The notes beneath the pieces were generated by a model. That model was not told where the DNA came from, ran no database searches, and saw nothing but the letters and a program-made list of their open reading frames with translations. Below, piece by piece: positions 44,360-55,818 of a stretch of DNA of 64,000 bases (position 1 is its first letter; the number at the start of each line of letters is the position of its first letter). The position numbers were made by a program, and so were the translations under genes. Source of the stretch: Leptodontidium sp. MPI-SDFR-AT-0119 (Eukaryota > Ascomycota > Leotiomycetes > Helotiales > Leptodontidiaceae); the NCBI GenBank assembly GCA_020726505.1, contig JAHLEZ010000037.1, forward strand, positions 372,001 to 436,000, given 5' to 3'.

Positions 44360-45319
44360 CAGGCTGGCCAATAAGTCAGTAAGTCAGTTATCAGTTGAAG
44401 ATATATTCTCAACTGACTGACTGACACAAAAATCGACGTAACTTATAACTGACTGATAGGAAATTCGGGGACTGATAAGTTGGTTCCAAAAATAGAATAT
44501 ATTAGACATTAAGCAAGACTGCTTTGTAGGCTCCTGGGAAGTTAATTGCTCTCCTATTTACCCAGTTTTTTAAGCATTCCTGGTGCCATAGAGTCTTGCT
44601 AGATAACTGAGAGCTCTCTACTGTTGTTTGCTTTGCGCAGGAAGAGAATATTCGCTCGCACTTAGAGCTCATAGCTGGGATGGCTAGAAAATCAAAGGCC
44701 ATAGCAGCTAACTCAAGCCATTCCTTCTCCTTCTCTTCTCGTTGTGAGGTTTAAAAGGGTCGTAAAACTCATTATATTAAGGTTCTAGTCGTTTGCACCG
44801 GTCCCGTAATATTTTTGGCTCTGCAGACTCTTCTACTGTCCGTTTGGCCATCATCGCCGCCAACACGTTCGGGACAACTCGTATAAGCGCATTAGGTGCT
44901 CTTCTATCGTCGTCGTCGCTCAAATCGATAGGGGATGTGTGGGAAGAGGCCATTTTGATGAAGTTATCGTGATTATTCCAACAGAGACAGAGTTTTGGAT
45001 GCGATCCGGGGATTCTGGGGTTCTTCAGAGCTCGGCTGAGTCACGATTCTAGCCAATTAGAAGCCTCCATTTTGGCTAAGCGAGGCAGCCGCCCCTATCA
45101 AAATGTATCCACGGCATCCATGGGCTTCAAAATCAGGGCATCCATACCACCAAAACTCATCCTATATTCGGGAATTTTTAATATTTGAACTTATAAGCAA
45201 CTGATCAACCTATTACTAACTGACTGACTTATCTAATAATATATCTCAACCGACTGACTGACGTTGAAGAGGGTGGCTTATTTAGTTGGCTTAACTCAAC
45301 TGACTTGTTGGCCACCCTG
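44360..45319. mobile_element. Non-autonomous hAT DNA transposon, 960 bp
   Basis: Ends are inverted: left CAGGCTGGCCAATAAGTCAGT, right (complement) CAGGGTGGCCAACAAGTCAGT; two mismatches in 21. The CAGGG-type tip and 8-bp target duplication are typical of hAT. Inside, subterminal CTGACTGAC repeats occur at both sides. The minus strand encodes an ATG-started N-terminal piece (44953-44777, acidic DDDD stretch) and the hAT C-terminal dimerisation motif (LAIPAMSSKCERIFSS, about 44705-44502). The middle of the transposase is missing, so this is an internally deleted copy that would need an autonomous partner. Confidence 0.85.
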
Positions 45320-45327
45320 GGTGGAGG
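45320..45327. repeat. 8-bp target-site duplication, right copy
   Basis: GGTGGAGG, same as 44352-44359. Confidence 0.8.
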
Positions 45328-45795
45328 AGCGAGGCGTCCTGTTGTTGTCGGGATCGTATCAGTCGTGGCGGGTGTGGATGAGGGTCCGTTCACTACAACT
45401 GCACCTCTCTCCTGTACGTCCAGAATATGCTTGCGGCCGTCTTCTTCCCCTTGCTCTATACCAGAATACCATCCCGCGTAATTATTTGTGGAACCCAGGG
45501 CAACTAGGACGAGGATCCCAAGTCCAAAGTGTGTCTTCGACAGGCCTCCACAGATGCGATCAGTGTACATCCACCCCATGAAGGCGATGAAGTACATTGA
45601 TAAGGTGATGATGCTGGTGGCATCCAATTGCCACTGTGAGTGTGGGGGTGATCGAAGGGATGGCATTGTGACGGTGGTGCTGTTGTAGGTAACCGGGCTG
45701 AAGAGAGGAAAGGATGCAGTGGTGGAGGATGGGCGTGGCGTTGAAAGTTGAATATGATGATGTTCTAGGAAGAAAGAAAAGGGACTGAACGGCAT
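45320..45795 (-). pseudogene. 5' part of the membrane-SH3 gene split by a hAT element
   Basis: ATG at 45795 opens a frame with a Ser/Thr/Pro-rich start, two hydrophobic segments (IITLSMYFIAFMGWMY and FGLGILVLVALGS) and a hydrophilic stretch ending RLAPPP at the target site. Removing the element and one target copy joins this frame to the SH3 part without a phase change. In the present sequence the frame runs about 30 codons into the transposon end and stops at 45229. So the gene now makes at best a truncated membrane protein. Confidence 0.75.
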
Positions 45796-46307
45796 ACCTA
45801 CATACCTTATACCTTACTCATCATGAACGATCTAACCTATTTTGGAGTGTTGTTTTCGTTGCAGATTCCCATTTTCGGGAAGGTGCGATGGAACCGAGCT
45901 AGGGATCCTCGCTTCCAAACGACACTGAACCGCTCAGCAGGGCAGTACTTTCTGCCATTGAACAGCAGCAAAGAATATCAATTACTTGAAATTTATCAAT
46001 AATGTTTAATCGGATACTCGAAATGCTGTAGATCGAGTTCAGTTTATCGATGACTGCACAACGTCCAATCTGTACGATAGTATCTCCGTACCCAGGCAGT
46101 CACGACTAACTAATAAGCGAACAGCTTTCTCCGACCCAGAATTCATGACATCGATAGAGACTAGAGACCAGAGACTATGTGATTCGCTTCTGGACTGGCA
46201 CGAAAGATATATTAATCACACAAATTTCTCCTCAGGACAAAAAACATTTCCTTCCCAAACCCAACCTCAGAGACATATTCACACTTCGCAACGCAAGCAA
46301 ACCCACA
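45796..46307. other. Intergenic region, nothing recognised
   Basis: No gene features between the membrane-SH3 gene start and the CxxC protein gene. Confidence 0.45.
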
Positions 46308-46929
46308 ATGGCTTCCCAACCCACAAGCACAACTGGGAACAGCTTGCATTCCCCTCAAGCTCAAGATCAGACCTCATGGGATGTTAAAGATCCAGCTCTC
46401 GATGCACAATCCAAAGCTGAATGGGGCATTCCCCCTCCCCGTACCATCATAAAGAAAAGCCAGACTTCATATGAATAGTGCATGGAGCGCAAAGAGGAGA
46501 TCCTCGCTGGTCATTCTTCCAAATCCTCCACACGAGTATTCGTCCTGTAAGTCGTCCTTGCCCTTGCTCTCTCTTTAAATTCTAGGCATTTCTTTTTATT
46601 TTGCTGTTAAGAATTCAGCTGACGTATTTGAAATATCCAGTCAGTGTTATTCTTGCGAGCGGTGGTTCAAGCATTGCATGTTCTCCATCGCTGAACGTAA
46701 GGCCGACTTAAAGGTAAGTGACGTCACAAGCAAACTCATCTATATATAAGCGCACATAAATCATCCATTCCTTATTTTCGAGATGAGAAATAGAATCGCT
46801 TTGGCTAATGACTTTTCAAAGTCCTGCCGGGGGTGCCAAGCAGAGGGCGACGAATACTTCGATCACAAGCAGTGGGCTGTACATCGACACATCCACTGCA
46901 ATCAACCGGGTGCTGAGAAGTGCAAATAA
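46308..46929 (+). CDS. Small CxxC (zinc-binding-like) protein, three exons, with in-frame TAG
   Basis: Exons 46308-46546, 46641-46713, 46822-46929. Exon 2 encodes CYSCERWFKHCMF and exon 3 SCRGCQAEGDEYFDHKQW followed by HIHC and a C-terminal CNQPGAEKCK, so two CxxC pairs frame a likely zinc site, loosely like Stc1-type domains. The frame from ATG 46308 meets TAG at 46476-46478; the next in-frame ATG is 46482, which would give an 81-aa protein that keeps all cysteines. Either the longer form is broken by a recent nonsense change or the short form is the real product. Introns are 94 and 108 nt with GTAAGT donors. Confidence 0.6.
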
Positions 46930-48062
46930 ATGTACTTCTCATCTTCTTACTTTCTGCCGGATAATAGATAGAACGGGTAGTCTGTACAACTGCAATTCTG
47001 GCGTGCTGGGGGATAGAGAAGGGAATAATTCTCAGCCGATGGTGTTTTGGTTTATCGAGAATTGAATTGTACCCTTAGTTGATCTGGTATAACTGAATAG
47101 AGAATGTAATTTTAGATAATACTTGGATAGTCTCCTAAGTTTCCCCTTTTCTTGATCAGATTCTCTTGTATTTATTTGTAAATCATCAGCAATTGTGAAA
47201 CTCGGATGTGAAGGTTCAAATTGGATTTATTAAAGATTGAAAGGCGTACTTATACATGTAACGGTAGACCAGCAAAACATACATCGACAAAGATAATATC
47301 CCCGAAACAAATTCTTGCTTAGTCTTCTGAGAAATTATCTCTTTCGAAGCAAGTGAACACTTCTGGTCAGCACCTTTCTTCTCCTTGAAAACAAATCGCT
47401 AAAATAACCCATATCTACCAACTAAGCATCCGATATAGAATGGCTACACGACCTGCAACACATCAATATTCAGGGCAAATCTCATGCCTTCTCGCTCCAC
47501 ATCCCTCTGAAGCGAAACTCAGCAAACAAACACAGAAGGAATGAGACAGCTCGTGAAGATCACGTGAAACTCGGGATGAAGTTCCCCCGCCAAGCATCAC
47601 CACACCACTCACTTGCGTGTTCCATCCCTCGTCCATCACTGGTCCATTTACGTACCAGTGCAGCGGATAAATTCGAGCCACACATCGCATCGTCGTCGCA
47701 TTCAAGCAGAGACGCAAGCCCAACCTCGGAGCTGAATGCGCTGACGAGTAAAATGCTCTCATTCTTTGCTGCCTTGAATGTGCGTAAGCTTCAGCCTCGC
47801 CGCGTACCCCACTTCGACCATGACCTCCCTGTATTGACTGATCAAACCACTAGTTGTAGTAAATAGACAACTCTGAGATTGTGTTAAATACTTCGTCGAG
47901 TCTCCAAGAAAATATTGAAAGCTCATATACAACTCCAGATCCAAATACAATCGAGATCTATTTCAAATCCCAAATCAGAATACCTCCGCTCCAATTCAAA
48001 TTCCAGCTCCAACATCACAAACAAACCAGCAGAAGCGAAAAGAAACAAAACCACAAGCAATA
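46930..48062. other. Intergenic region, nothing recognised
   Basis: No supported gene. A CA-rich leader precedes the ATG at 48063. Confidence 0.45.
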
Positions 48063-49263
48063 ATGACGCTCATCCCGGCCGACACAAAAGATCTCAAGCA
48101 CCAACAAGACCAACACCCTTCTCCCACCGCGCGAGAAACCACAAATCCATTCCCTAACCCCATTCTTCCAAATGCAGACGAGCACAACGCCGCCCAATTC
48201 TCTCCTCCGCCCTACTCCGAGACAGATTCAAACTCCCACACCCTCCCTCTCGTCGACAACCACACCGAACCCTCTTACTCCGCCCCTTCCAAACCAGAGA
48301 TCAGCTCCCCAACAACACCACGATCCAACCCCATCTCCGCCTACAGCGCAGTAAACCTCACCGGCCCGCTGCACATCACAGGAGCAGTGAAATCCTCCTC
48401 GTCCGTAACGCTCAAGACGCACATCCGGGTCGATGGGAAAGTCGATTCCAGCAGTTACATCTGGCTTGAAGATGAGATTCTGGTTGATGGGAAGGTGGAT
48501 AGCAGTGGGAAGGTTACGTTGAGGGACGGGGTAAGGGTCGAGGGGAAGGTGAATGCTAGTGGTGCTGTTGAGTATGTTTATGTCTCTTTTTCATGATTTC
48601 ATCTCCTCATATGCCCCATACCCCATGCCCTTGATTTCATTTAACTTGAGAGTAGTGTGCCCCAGGGGGGAGGAATAGAAAAGAAAGAAAAAGATTAACA
48701 AAAACCCAGCTTGTCCAACGGCATCCACGTCTCAGATAAAGTCGACGCCAGCGGGGCCATCTCCCTCACAGGCGGCGCGAGGGGTATATTCATCGGCGGC
48801 AAAGTGGCCAGTAGCGGCGGAATCGACATCGCAGGTCGCGTTGAAGTCCTAGGTCCCATCAAAGCCAGTGGAAGTATCCGTATCAGGAGCGGTGAGGGGA
48901 AGGCCGTTATGAAGCTGGGAACAAAGGTGGAGGCTTCGAGTGTGGCTGTGGAGGGGGATGTTGAGGTTGGGTGAGTTGATTTCTATCTCGAAGCTTCCTT
49001 CCCTACCTTAACCTATCCTATCATGATTGTGATTTGAATAGTAGAATGCTGTTAATTGGATGGGATTGGTGTGTTGAGAATTGAATGCTAATAGGATGTG
49101 CGTGCGTAGTGGGAATCTGTATATCTCCAAGACGCTGAAGTTGAAGGGGAATCTGCATGTAAATGGTGATTTGGAGATTAAAGGGGATTTGATCATGCAG
49201 AAGGGGAATGTGGTTACTGTTACTGGGAAGAGAACTATTCATGGGAGTATTAAGGAGGTTTGA
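48063..49263 (+). CDS. Bactofilin-like beta-helix repeat protein, three exons
   Basis: Exons 48063-48571, 48710-48970, 49095-49263, phases 2 and 2, 312 aa. The first 95 residues are disordered and Pro/Ser-rich (including PPPYSE). From about residue 95 the sequence is made of short repeats of the type GKVDSSG.V.L...V.VDGKV, about 17-20 residues each (GPLHITGAVKSSSS, VDGKVDSS, VEGKVNASG, SDKVDASG, GGKVASSGG, GPIKASGSI, GNLHVNGDL). This is the pattern of bactofilin/DUF583-like right-handed beta-helices, which polymerise in bacteria. A similar fold in a fungus is plausible from the repeats; the function is unknown. No signal peptide or membrane helix. Confidence 0.75.
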
Positions 49264-51426
49264 TTTTGTGGTAAGAAAGAAACAACGGTGGTGGTATTTC
49301 AGCTTGGTTTTCAGCTGGTTGATAGAGAGAAGAGCGATTGAATGGTCTTGGGGGAGGAGAAGGGGGAGGAGGGAATTGAATGTATTGATACCCTTTTAAG
49401 AATCGAGTGTCTGCGAGACCTGAACAAAACCTGAACTAAGTAATGAGAGTATTATTTTGTGATCAAAGAGGGGGGGGGCAAGCCCTATGAGTCAGAAAGC
49501 CATGCAAGAGCTCGAGGTGTATGGGAGAAAAGCCATAACTACCTGCTTCAAAAACATCAAAAATCATACTCGACGGAAGAAACATCGAGAATATTCTCCT
49601 TAATAAAAACAAGAAAAGCCAACAGAAGCGAAGCGAACCCCTGAGAAAGATGACTCTCGCTCGCTCGAGGCGGCGCTCGCCAGTCCCTTGGCTGGTCTTC
49701 GAACACGCGGGGTTCGGAGTTCAAGCCACCACCTCACCAACAAGCCAAGAAATGAACGCCGTGTTGCCCACCATCCACCCATCCAGAAGCTTCTCCAATT
49801 CCGCACCAAATGGTACCTGGGCCGCTGACGTTGAAACAAACTAAATTTACTCACCACTTAAAAAATTTCTTTTCCCAGTACACGTGCAGCCCTAAATAAA
49901 ACTCTGTACCTTACCTTAATTACCTACTTTCTTGGTAGGGTAAGGTAGTCCAATGCCAGCAGCCAGCGGCTGTGTACCTGTATCCGCCTCCGCTCCTGAA
50001 AGGTACGGAGAATTTTTCGCTTAGTGTCGAACCCAGGGGGAAAATTCTTTTTTCCAGGATACCAAAACACCATCATGCACGTCAAGAAAAATCTCACGAT
50101 GTTTCATTCCACAGACAAGTTTCTCAGTCGCACTGGCATGGTGAACGATTTTTAGGTAATTACTGACACATAAATCGAGTATTGAAAGCTTGTGTTGTCT
50201 TTGTTTTATGGACCTGCAGGCCGCCTGGGAAAATTTTAAAGGGTTTTTTGTTGTGGTACGCTTCGCACGTGTTACAGAGAGAGGACTCACTGGGCGATGT
50301 GGTGCTGCTGGTGGGTCCGACACCGGCTCTACTCAGCCCAGCCCAGGTCTAGAAGCCCGCTGCGCAGGTGGCAGCAAGGGGTATTTCCGTTCCATTGGGA
50401 TTGAGATTGGGAGTGGAAGTGGATATACGATGTAGAAATGGAGATGGAGACAGACGGGATTCGGAATCCACTCCGAGGCGTGAATAGCCGTGAATCTTCT
50501 TACCCACCAAGTAACCAGTGCCAGTCCTATGACTATACTGTTTCTAAATCCAGCTTGTTATTACCCCATAGTCAGCAGAATTTTCAGATTAGAAGAATCA
50601 AATTTTACCCATGCTGAATGTTGGATTTTTCAGGAGTAGGAGAGCACGAATAATACGAAATAATGAGGCGTAATGATGTCACTAGGAAAATTATTCAGCT
50701 CGTTGGGATGGGATGGGATAGCCGGGATGGATGGTGGTGGCCAATGAAAGAGGTGGTTGGGAGGGAGTGTTGTATTATTAATCCTCGCGCCCTGTGGCTG
50801 ATGAGGGTTGACACTTGACTTGATGAGCAGACCACATCACCAAAATACACCACAGTCATACAGCCACGCCCTTCAATTCCGTAGCTGGCTCAAGCTTTGT
50901 GTGCAGTAGTCACCATCACCTCACTCACTCTCACCGTGCGGAAGTAATTCGCGCTGTACCTGGGCTGACAGGGCTGGTCAACCGGGTCCGGTTCGGGTAT
51001 GCATGTGCCGCGTGCAGGGCGTTCGTCCACACGGCGTTCGCTTCGGCCTTGTTATGTAATTAACGAGAAATCGTCATGTTGTTTTGTGTCAGAGGTACAC
51101 CCAGCAAGGGATGGATGTGAAAATTCGAATTCGATGGATGAGTCGTTTCGTCGTCTGACTACAGTGCAGGGCGCGTGTGGACTTAACTTATGGGGATTAG
51201 TATGGGAAAGGGAGAAATGGATATATAGAGCATGTCTGCTCGATGGGATGGACTCTTTTCTTTTCAGTATCAGATCAGAACATCATCTTCACATCACTTC
51301 AAAGCAAAGCAATTGAATACACTTGCCACTTCACATCAACTCATCAAAACACAACACAAGACTTCGTACCTCAACAACACTACTACTACCTCACTTCACA
51401 CTTCACAACCAAACCAAACAACCAAA
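49264..51426. other. 2.1-kb intergenic region
   Basis: No supported gene. The right end (51210-51426) is a promoter and leader with a GATATATAG box at about 51219 and a long CA-rich untranslated stretch. Confidence 0.45.
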
Positions 51427-51681
51427 ATGTCTGCACTCTCCACCGCACTCTTCCTCGAGCACCCAGAAGTCGACCCCGTCTACCAAAAGATGTCCATGGA
51501 GAAGACCTCAATGGAGTCTGCCCGCTCCGCAACCTCATCTGAGAAGCACACCAGCACCTTCCACAAGCTAGGCCACAAGATCGCAAAGGCCGCTAAGGAG
51601 CACCACAAGAGCGTCAACTCGGCTTTCACCGCTTACTACGGATTGCCTGTTATGGATAAGAAGGTCGTTTCGAGGGCGTAG
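51427..51681 (+). CDS. Small basic/amphipathic protein, 84 aa
   Basis: Single exon from ATG 51427. The middle is Ser/Thr/Met-rich (MSMEKTSMESARSATSSEK), then a Lys/His-rich amphipathic helix (HKLGHKIAKAAKEHHK). No signal peptide or cysteine. A TATATA box about 210 bp upstream, a long CA-rich leader and an ACCAAAATG start context suggest a strongly expressed gene. I do not recognise the family. Confidence 0.65.
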   Translation: MSALSTALFLEHPEVDPVYQKMSMEKTSMESARSATSSEKHTSTFHKLGHKIAKAAKEHHKSVNSAFTAYYGLPVMDKKVVSRA

Positions 51682-53786
51682 GAGATTTTTGGGATGGCTG
51701 GATTTTCGGCATTGAGATGAGATGGGGATGAGATGGGGACGAGGGGACGGGATGGGACGGAATGCGGGGTGGGAAAAAGAGGGGATGGATTCAGGATTGA
51801 CGACTTTTGACTTCTCAGCGACAGGTGCATAGATGATAGATGGAGGGATGGAAAAGCATGGGATGGAGCATTTGATGGATTGATGGATGCATAACAGCAT
51901 GGAGTTTTGGAGATTGGGCATGGATGGGAAAAAGACATAGATACCTACCTACCCGCTGCTTTCTTACTAGACTAGACACGAATAATTAATATTAATACTT
52001 GAACTCGAAACACTTTGCATTCTTGGATTTCTTAAGTGATATGTTTTCGATGATCATTTTTGGAAGGAAAAAAGTCGGGGTGGTTCCTTTCGTCAGGGGT
52101 GTTTTAGAGCAACGCCACCGATTCGAGCATCTTTGGGTGGGTTCGAACATTTCGCCTTTTGGTTCCCTAATTCAAAGTAGAAATTTGAGATATAGCCAGA
52201 TTTATAAGGATTGAATCGATTACCAAAACATGTATCTGCGGGATGACTTGAGGGGACTGCTTCTAATAGGTGCTGGGAAGGAATCGAGTCTAACTCCGTT
52301 TTATGACCCCCCTCGCCTCGCTTATTTATTTCTCTCCACGCTAGGCCAAAATATCAGAGTGAGAAGGCGTCTAGAAAGACATTCGACAAATGTGGTGACT
52401 ACAATCAACAAGCCGTAGGCAGTAACAGGGTTTTCATTTATTGCTAAAGTTGACTATTATATCATTCAACCACCAGTCAGAAAGAAGTTGCGGTACTGGT
52501 AAAAGACATCTGTATATAAGTCTCATTTCTAAATCTCAAAAATATATTGATTCTTTCACGCTTGCATCGAGCAAACGCCCACTGAAAAATTTAGAGCTCT
52601 CGTAACACAGCCAGTCTCACAGCCAGACTTGTCAACGGGTACGGATAATCCAAGGTCCGTCCGATGAAAATCCCTACGGGTATTACCACCCGGAAATTTT
52701 CGGCGGAATACCCGGATAATAAAGACCTTTATTCTTGGACTTCGGATACTGTCTCGGGTATCCGTCCGTCTATTTTTTACCCCGGGTAGGGTACCACCCG
52801 TCGAGACCTCCGAAGGCCTCCGGGTATACCCTTTGATAACTCTGCTCACAGCCAAACTACCAGGTATGGTATTCACGAGAACGAAATCCCACGTTTCACA
52901 TTGAGAAAACTCGATTGTCATCTTGAGCTTATCGACTTTCAAATCCGAGCTCTTCTTTCTTCATAGCTCGCCTCCTTCCGATCCTTTTTTCGACGCAAAC
53001 CCCATAGTGTCCAGCTCATCACGTGAAGCAAATTTGTGGAACAGCTTTGCTTGAGACTCAGCAGAATAGGTGCTATACTGCTCCTGCGTCAGGAAATAGA
53101 CAATTAATTTATAAGAAGATAATTTAACCGTACTTGCGTGATTTATAGTCATGTTTTTACCCCTTGCTGACTAGGAATCGGCCACCGTCGTGAAACGGTG
53201 GCCCTCTGAGAATCTCTTCATCTTCTCACCACCATCTTTATTTTTGACACCGTTACCACACTTTTTTTTTTTTGATACTGAGGGCCTGGAAAATGGGCCC
53301 GATGATCATACGGCGCGTTCTCGTATGTATCCATCGTATCCGTTATATGCAAATCCACCTCCTGCTGTAAAAGGGCAATGACTGGAATATTAATTATAAA
53401 CAGTCTTCAAAGGGATCTGCTTTCTGTTGTGACGTGGTTCTTATCGCCCTGTTTCGTTGAGAGTTTCCGAGGATGTGTGGTTCTTAAGTTTATTGTTCTA
53501 GAGCTCATTTTGGGCAGTATGATACCTCTTGGACGGAATTTGAGACAGTCTTCCGTGGAAGCTGTACTCCACTCGTATATTTAGTAGAAACAAATATAGA
53601 TGCGTTGTTCGTTCAAGTCGCTTTGCTATCCAGGTGCCTGAGTGCATGTCGCTTGAGTCAGAACCATATCAACACCTCAAAAACTCCTGCCCCTATTCAT
53701 CAACAATGAAGTTCTAGTGGTGTAAGGACATCGATAAAATCTTTATCTGGGTTTAAACCTTTCGAAATATTTAGAAGTTCTTCTTC
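51682..53786. other. Intergenic region with a short MITE-like element
   Basis: No gene supported. The element is described separately at 52630-52844. Confidence 0.45.
52630..52844. mobile_element. Short MITE-like element rich in CGGGTA motifs
   Basis: About 215 bp crowded with CGGGTA or its complement TACCCG (for example ACGGGTACGG, ATACCCGGATA, TCGGGTATCC, CCGGGTAGGGTACC). Ends show weak inverted similarity (TTGTCAACGGGTA on the left, the complement of GGGTATACCCTTTGATAA on the right). It is flanked by a 14-bp near-perfect direct repeat CTCACAGCCA(G/A)ACT (52616-52629 and 52845-52858). No coding capacity. Confidence 0.5.
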
Positions 53787-54884
53787 GTGTCAATTTCGAA
53801 CAATTCTCGCAAGTGTGACCCCTCCATCTACGTCTCGTTTCCTACCCAAGCACCCACCGTGCAACCGGGTTGGATGTGGCCGGACGATGAACCCCCTCTC
53901 CGAGTCGTGATCAACGGACCGCGCCAAACCTTCCTCCTCCTCGAAAAAGATGATCCCAACATGATTCTCTGCTACTATTGCCAAGAGCTGCATCCTATCG
54001 CCGGTGCTGGGGTGGTTTAGTACAACTGTATGTTCTGGGTTGAGACATGGCCTTGGAGTGACGGGTTCAATTTCTGCGAGGTCCAGAAGATCATGAAGAT
54101 GCATCGGCTAGGCTAACTTACGAATTAGCGACTGGGACTTCTCTCTCGAGAATGGATCTTACCGCAGCGCGCTCGCGCAATCGAGGGCTCATACACATCT
54201 GGGTGCGAGACGGCGAAGTGCAGGGAAGCGCGGGTGGTGGGAGGGAAATTCATGGTTCGGACGCAGCAGTGGATCGTGTTCGCTTCATTGGAGTCAGCTC
54301 AAGCTGGCACAAACCCTTCCTCGTATGATGGAGTGTGTTCGCACTTACAGGGAAATACCGAGAGGGGATTCATGGCTGACGACATCCCCTTCTTTCGTGA
54401 GGACTTCTCAACCATAGACCCTACAGAAGATCGCCTGCGGGCTACAATCGAGAGAAAGATCCATAGCCACGGAATGACTTCTGCTCCTACTCCAAGACTT
54501 CAACAATGCCTGATGTGCGAAGCGGAGTATATTGTTGATTCGATCGACTTGAAGTACTGCTTTGCTGTCGTCGTCACAACGTGGCACTGCATGGGGGAAG
54601 GAATCACACCGCTTGGTCCTGCTTGGGAGCGGCACTTTGGGTTCCAAATGCCTTTCCCAACGCTCACTCATCATCCGGATAGTCAGGTACGGTATTTCGA
54701 AGCTACGTCTACCGGAAAGGTACTCGAATATCGACCGGATGAGCTGAAGAACATCCTTGTGGTTTTTATGAATGCACATGAACGGAGGCTAGAGTGGAAG
54801 AAGTTGGCAACGGAGTTAAAGCGAGGGCCTCGTGGTAGAGGCAGTAGGAAGGAGATGAAGGCGCTGCGAAGTGGGTGGTGGTGA
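53787..54884 (+). pseudogene. Decayed hypothetical gene with CxxC motif
   Basis: Coding-like text runs from about 53787 (WMWPDDEP, then LCYYCQELHPI) past TAG 54018-54020, a second stop at 54114 and a frame change near 54200 into a long open part 54234-54884 (KFMVRTQQWIVF, then CLMCEAEY, a TWHCMG.GITPLGPAWERH stretch and a basic tail). The pattern, short CxxC head, RTQQW block, second CxxC, is that of a hypothetical family I recall from related fungi but cannot name. Several lesions make a working product unlikely, though introns could hide some of them. Confidence 0.5.
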
Positions 54885-55818
54885 ATGAGGCGACAATGAA
54901 GGAGGTCCCCCCCCCCCACCGGGTGAGAGAGTCTAAGGAAGGAGAGGTTGCATGGACAAAAGCTTTTGGGAGAGCCTCTAAGTTACACAGCTTTTGTGTA
55001 CACTACATAATGAGAATTGTATGAAGGGAAGGAAAAAAATGTGGTTTAGGATACAGTTTGGAGTAGATCCCTATGTACAAAATGAGAGTGAAGATAGAAC
55101 CTAGAAGTTACTGGACGAAAGTTCCGCTGACGAGAAACCTGGCACGATAAATGATGAGAGAGATTCCAATCAATTATCTCCTTTAATCTGAGTTACCAGC
55201 AATAATAGCATGGCTCTCGACTGGGGATTAATGGTTATCCATACACTCTGCACTGAAAAGTACATCCTCCTAGACTTTTTGTGGAAAAGGCTCCGACTAA
55301 CCCCAGAATTTGTAAGCAGGAATCCAACACTTACACCACCGATCCAAGTTCCCCACTTCCCGTTCTCCGCTGCTCTCGCGAATCATGCATCTGCGAAGCT
55401 CCATTCTCTATCTCAAATACACCATTTGTAAGCATTCAATAAAGTGTGGCTTAGCTTTGAAGCGTGGATTGTTATGTCTCCGCGTTGCGTCACCAAGGGA
55501 GAAGGAATCAGGTGTTCGCTTCGGAGGCGGGCTTTCGGGCTTGAGATTTAATAGCCGAAGGTGCGAGGTCTTGATCGCGTAGGGTTGTTTACCAAGCCAT
55601 CCTGAGAAAGTGCGATCAATGAAGAAATGGCTTATTAGTTGAGGTGGAATATATAAAGCTGAAGGATTGCTTTGTGAGATGTCTTCTTTTTCTCTGCAGT
55701 ACGCTTCATCATTAAATCTCCTCTTCTTCAATTCAATAAGACAGAAAAATACCAGCTTCATCTACACACAAGAATTCTCACAGACTTCTAATTAGATCGA
55801 AATCCATTTTACGTCAAT
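54885..55818. other. Intergenic region, promoter of the NmrA-like gene
   Basis: No gene. Contains a 12-13 nt C-run near 54907 and a TATATAAA box at about 55651-55658. Confidence 0.5.

Noticed and set aside
47463..47866. Overlapping 99-100 aa ORFs on both strands
   Set aside because: Neither shows family motifs, and each is a shadow of the other.
49640..49760. Second tRNA-like GGTTCGGAGTTCAAGCC stretch
   Set aside because: No cloverleaf can be built; the B-box consensus is not met.
52556..52942. 128-aa minus ORF
   Set aside because: It is the translation of the CGGGTA-rich element and has no protein character.
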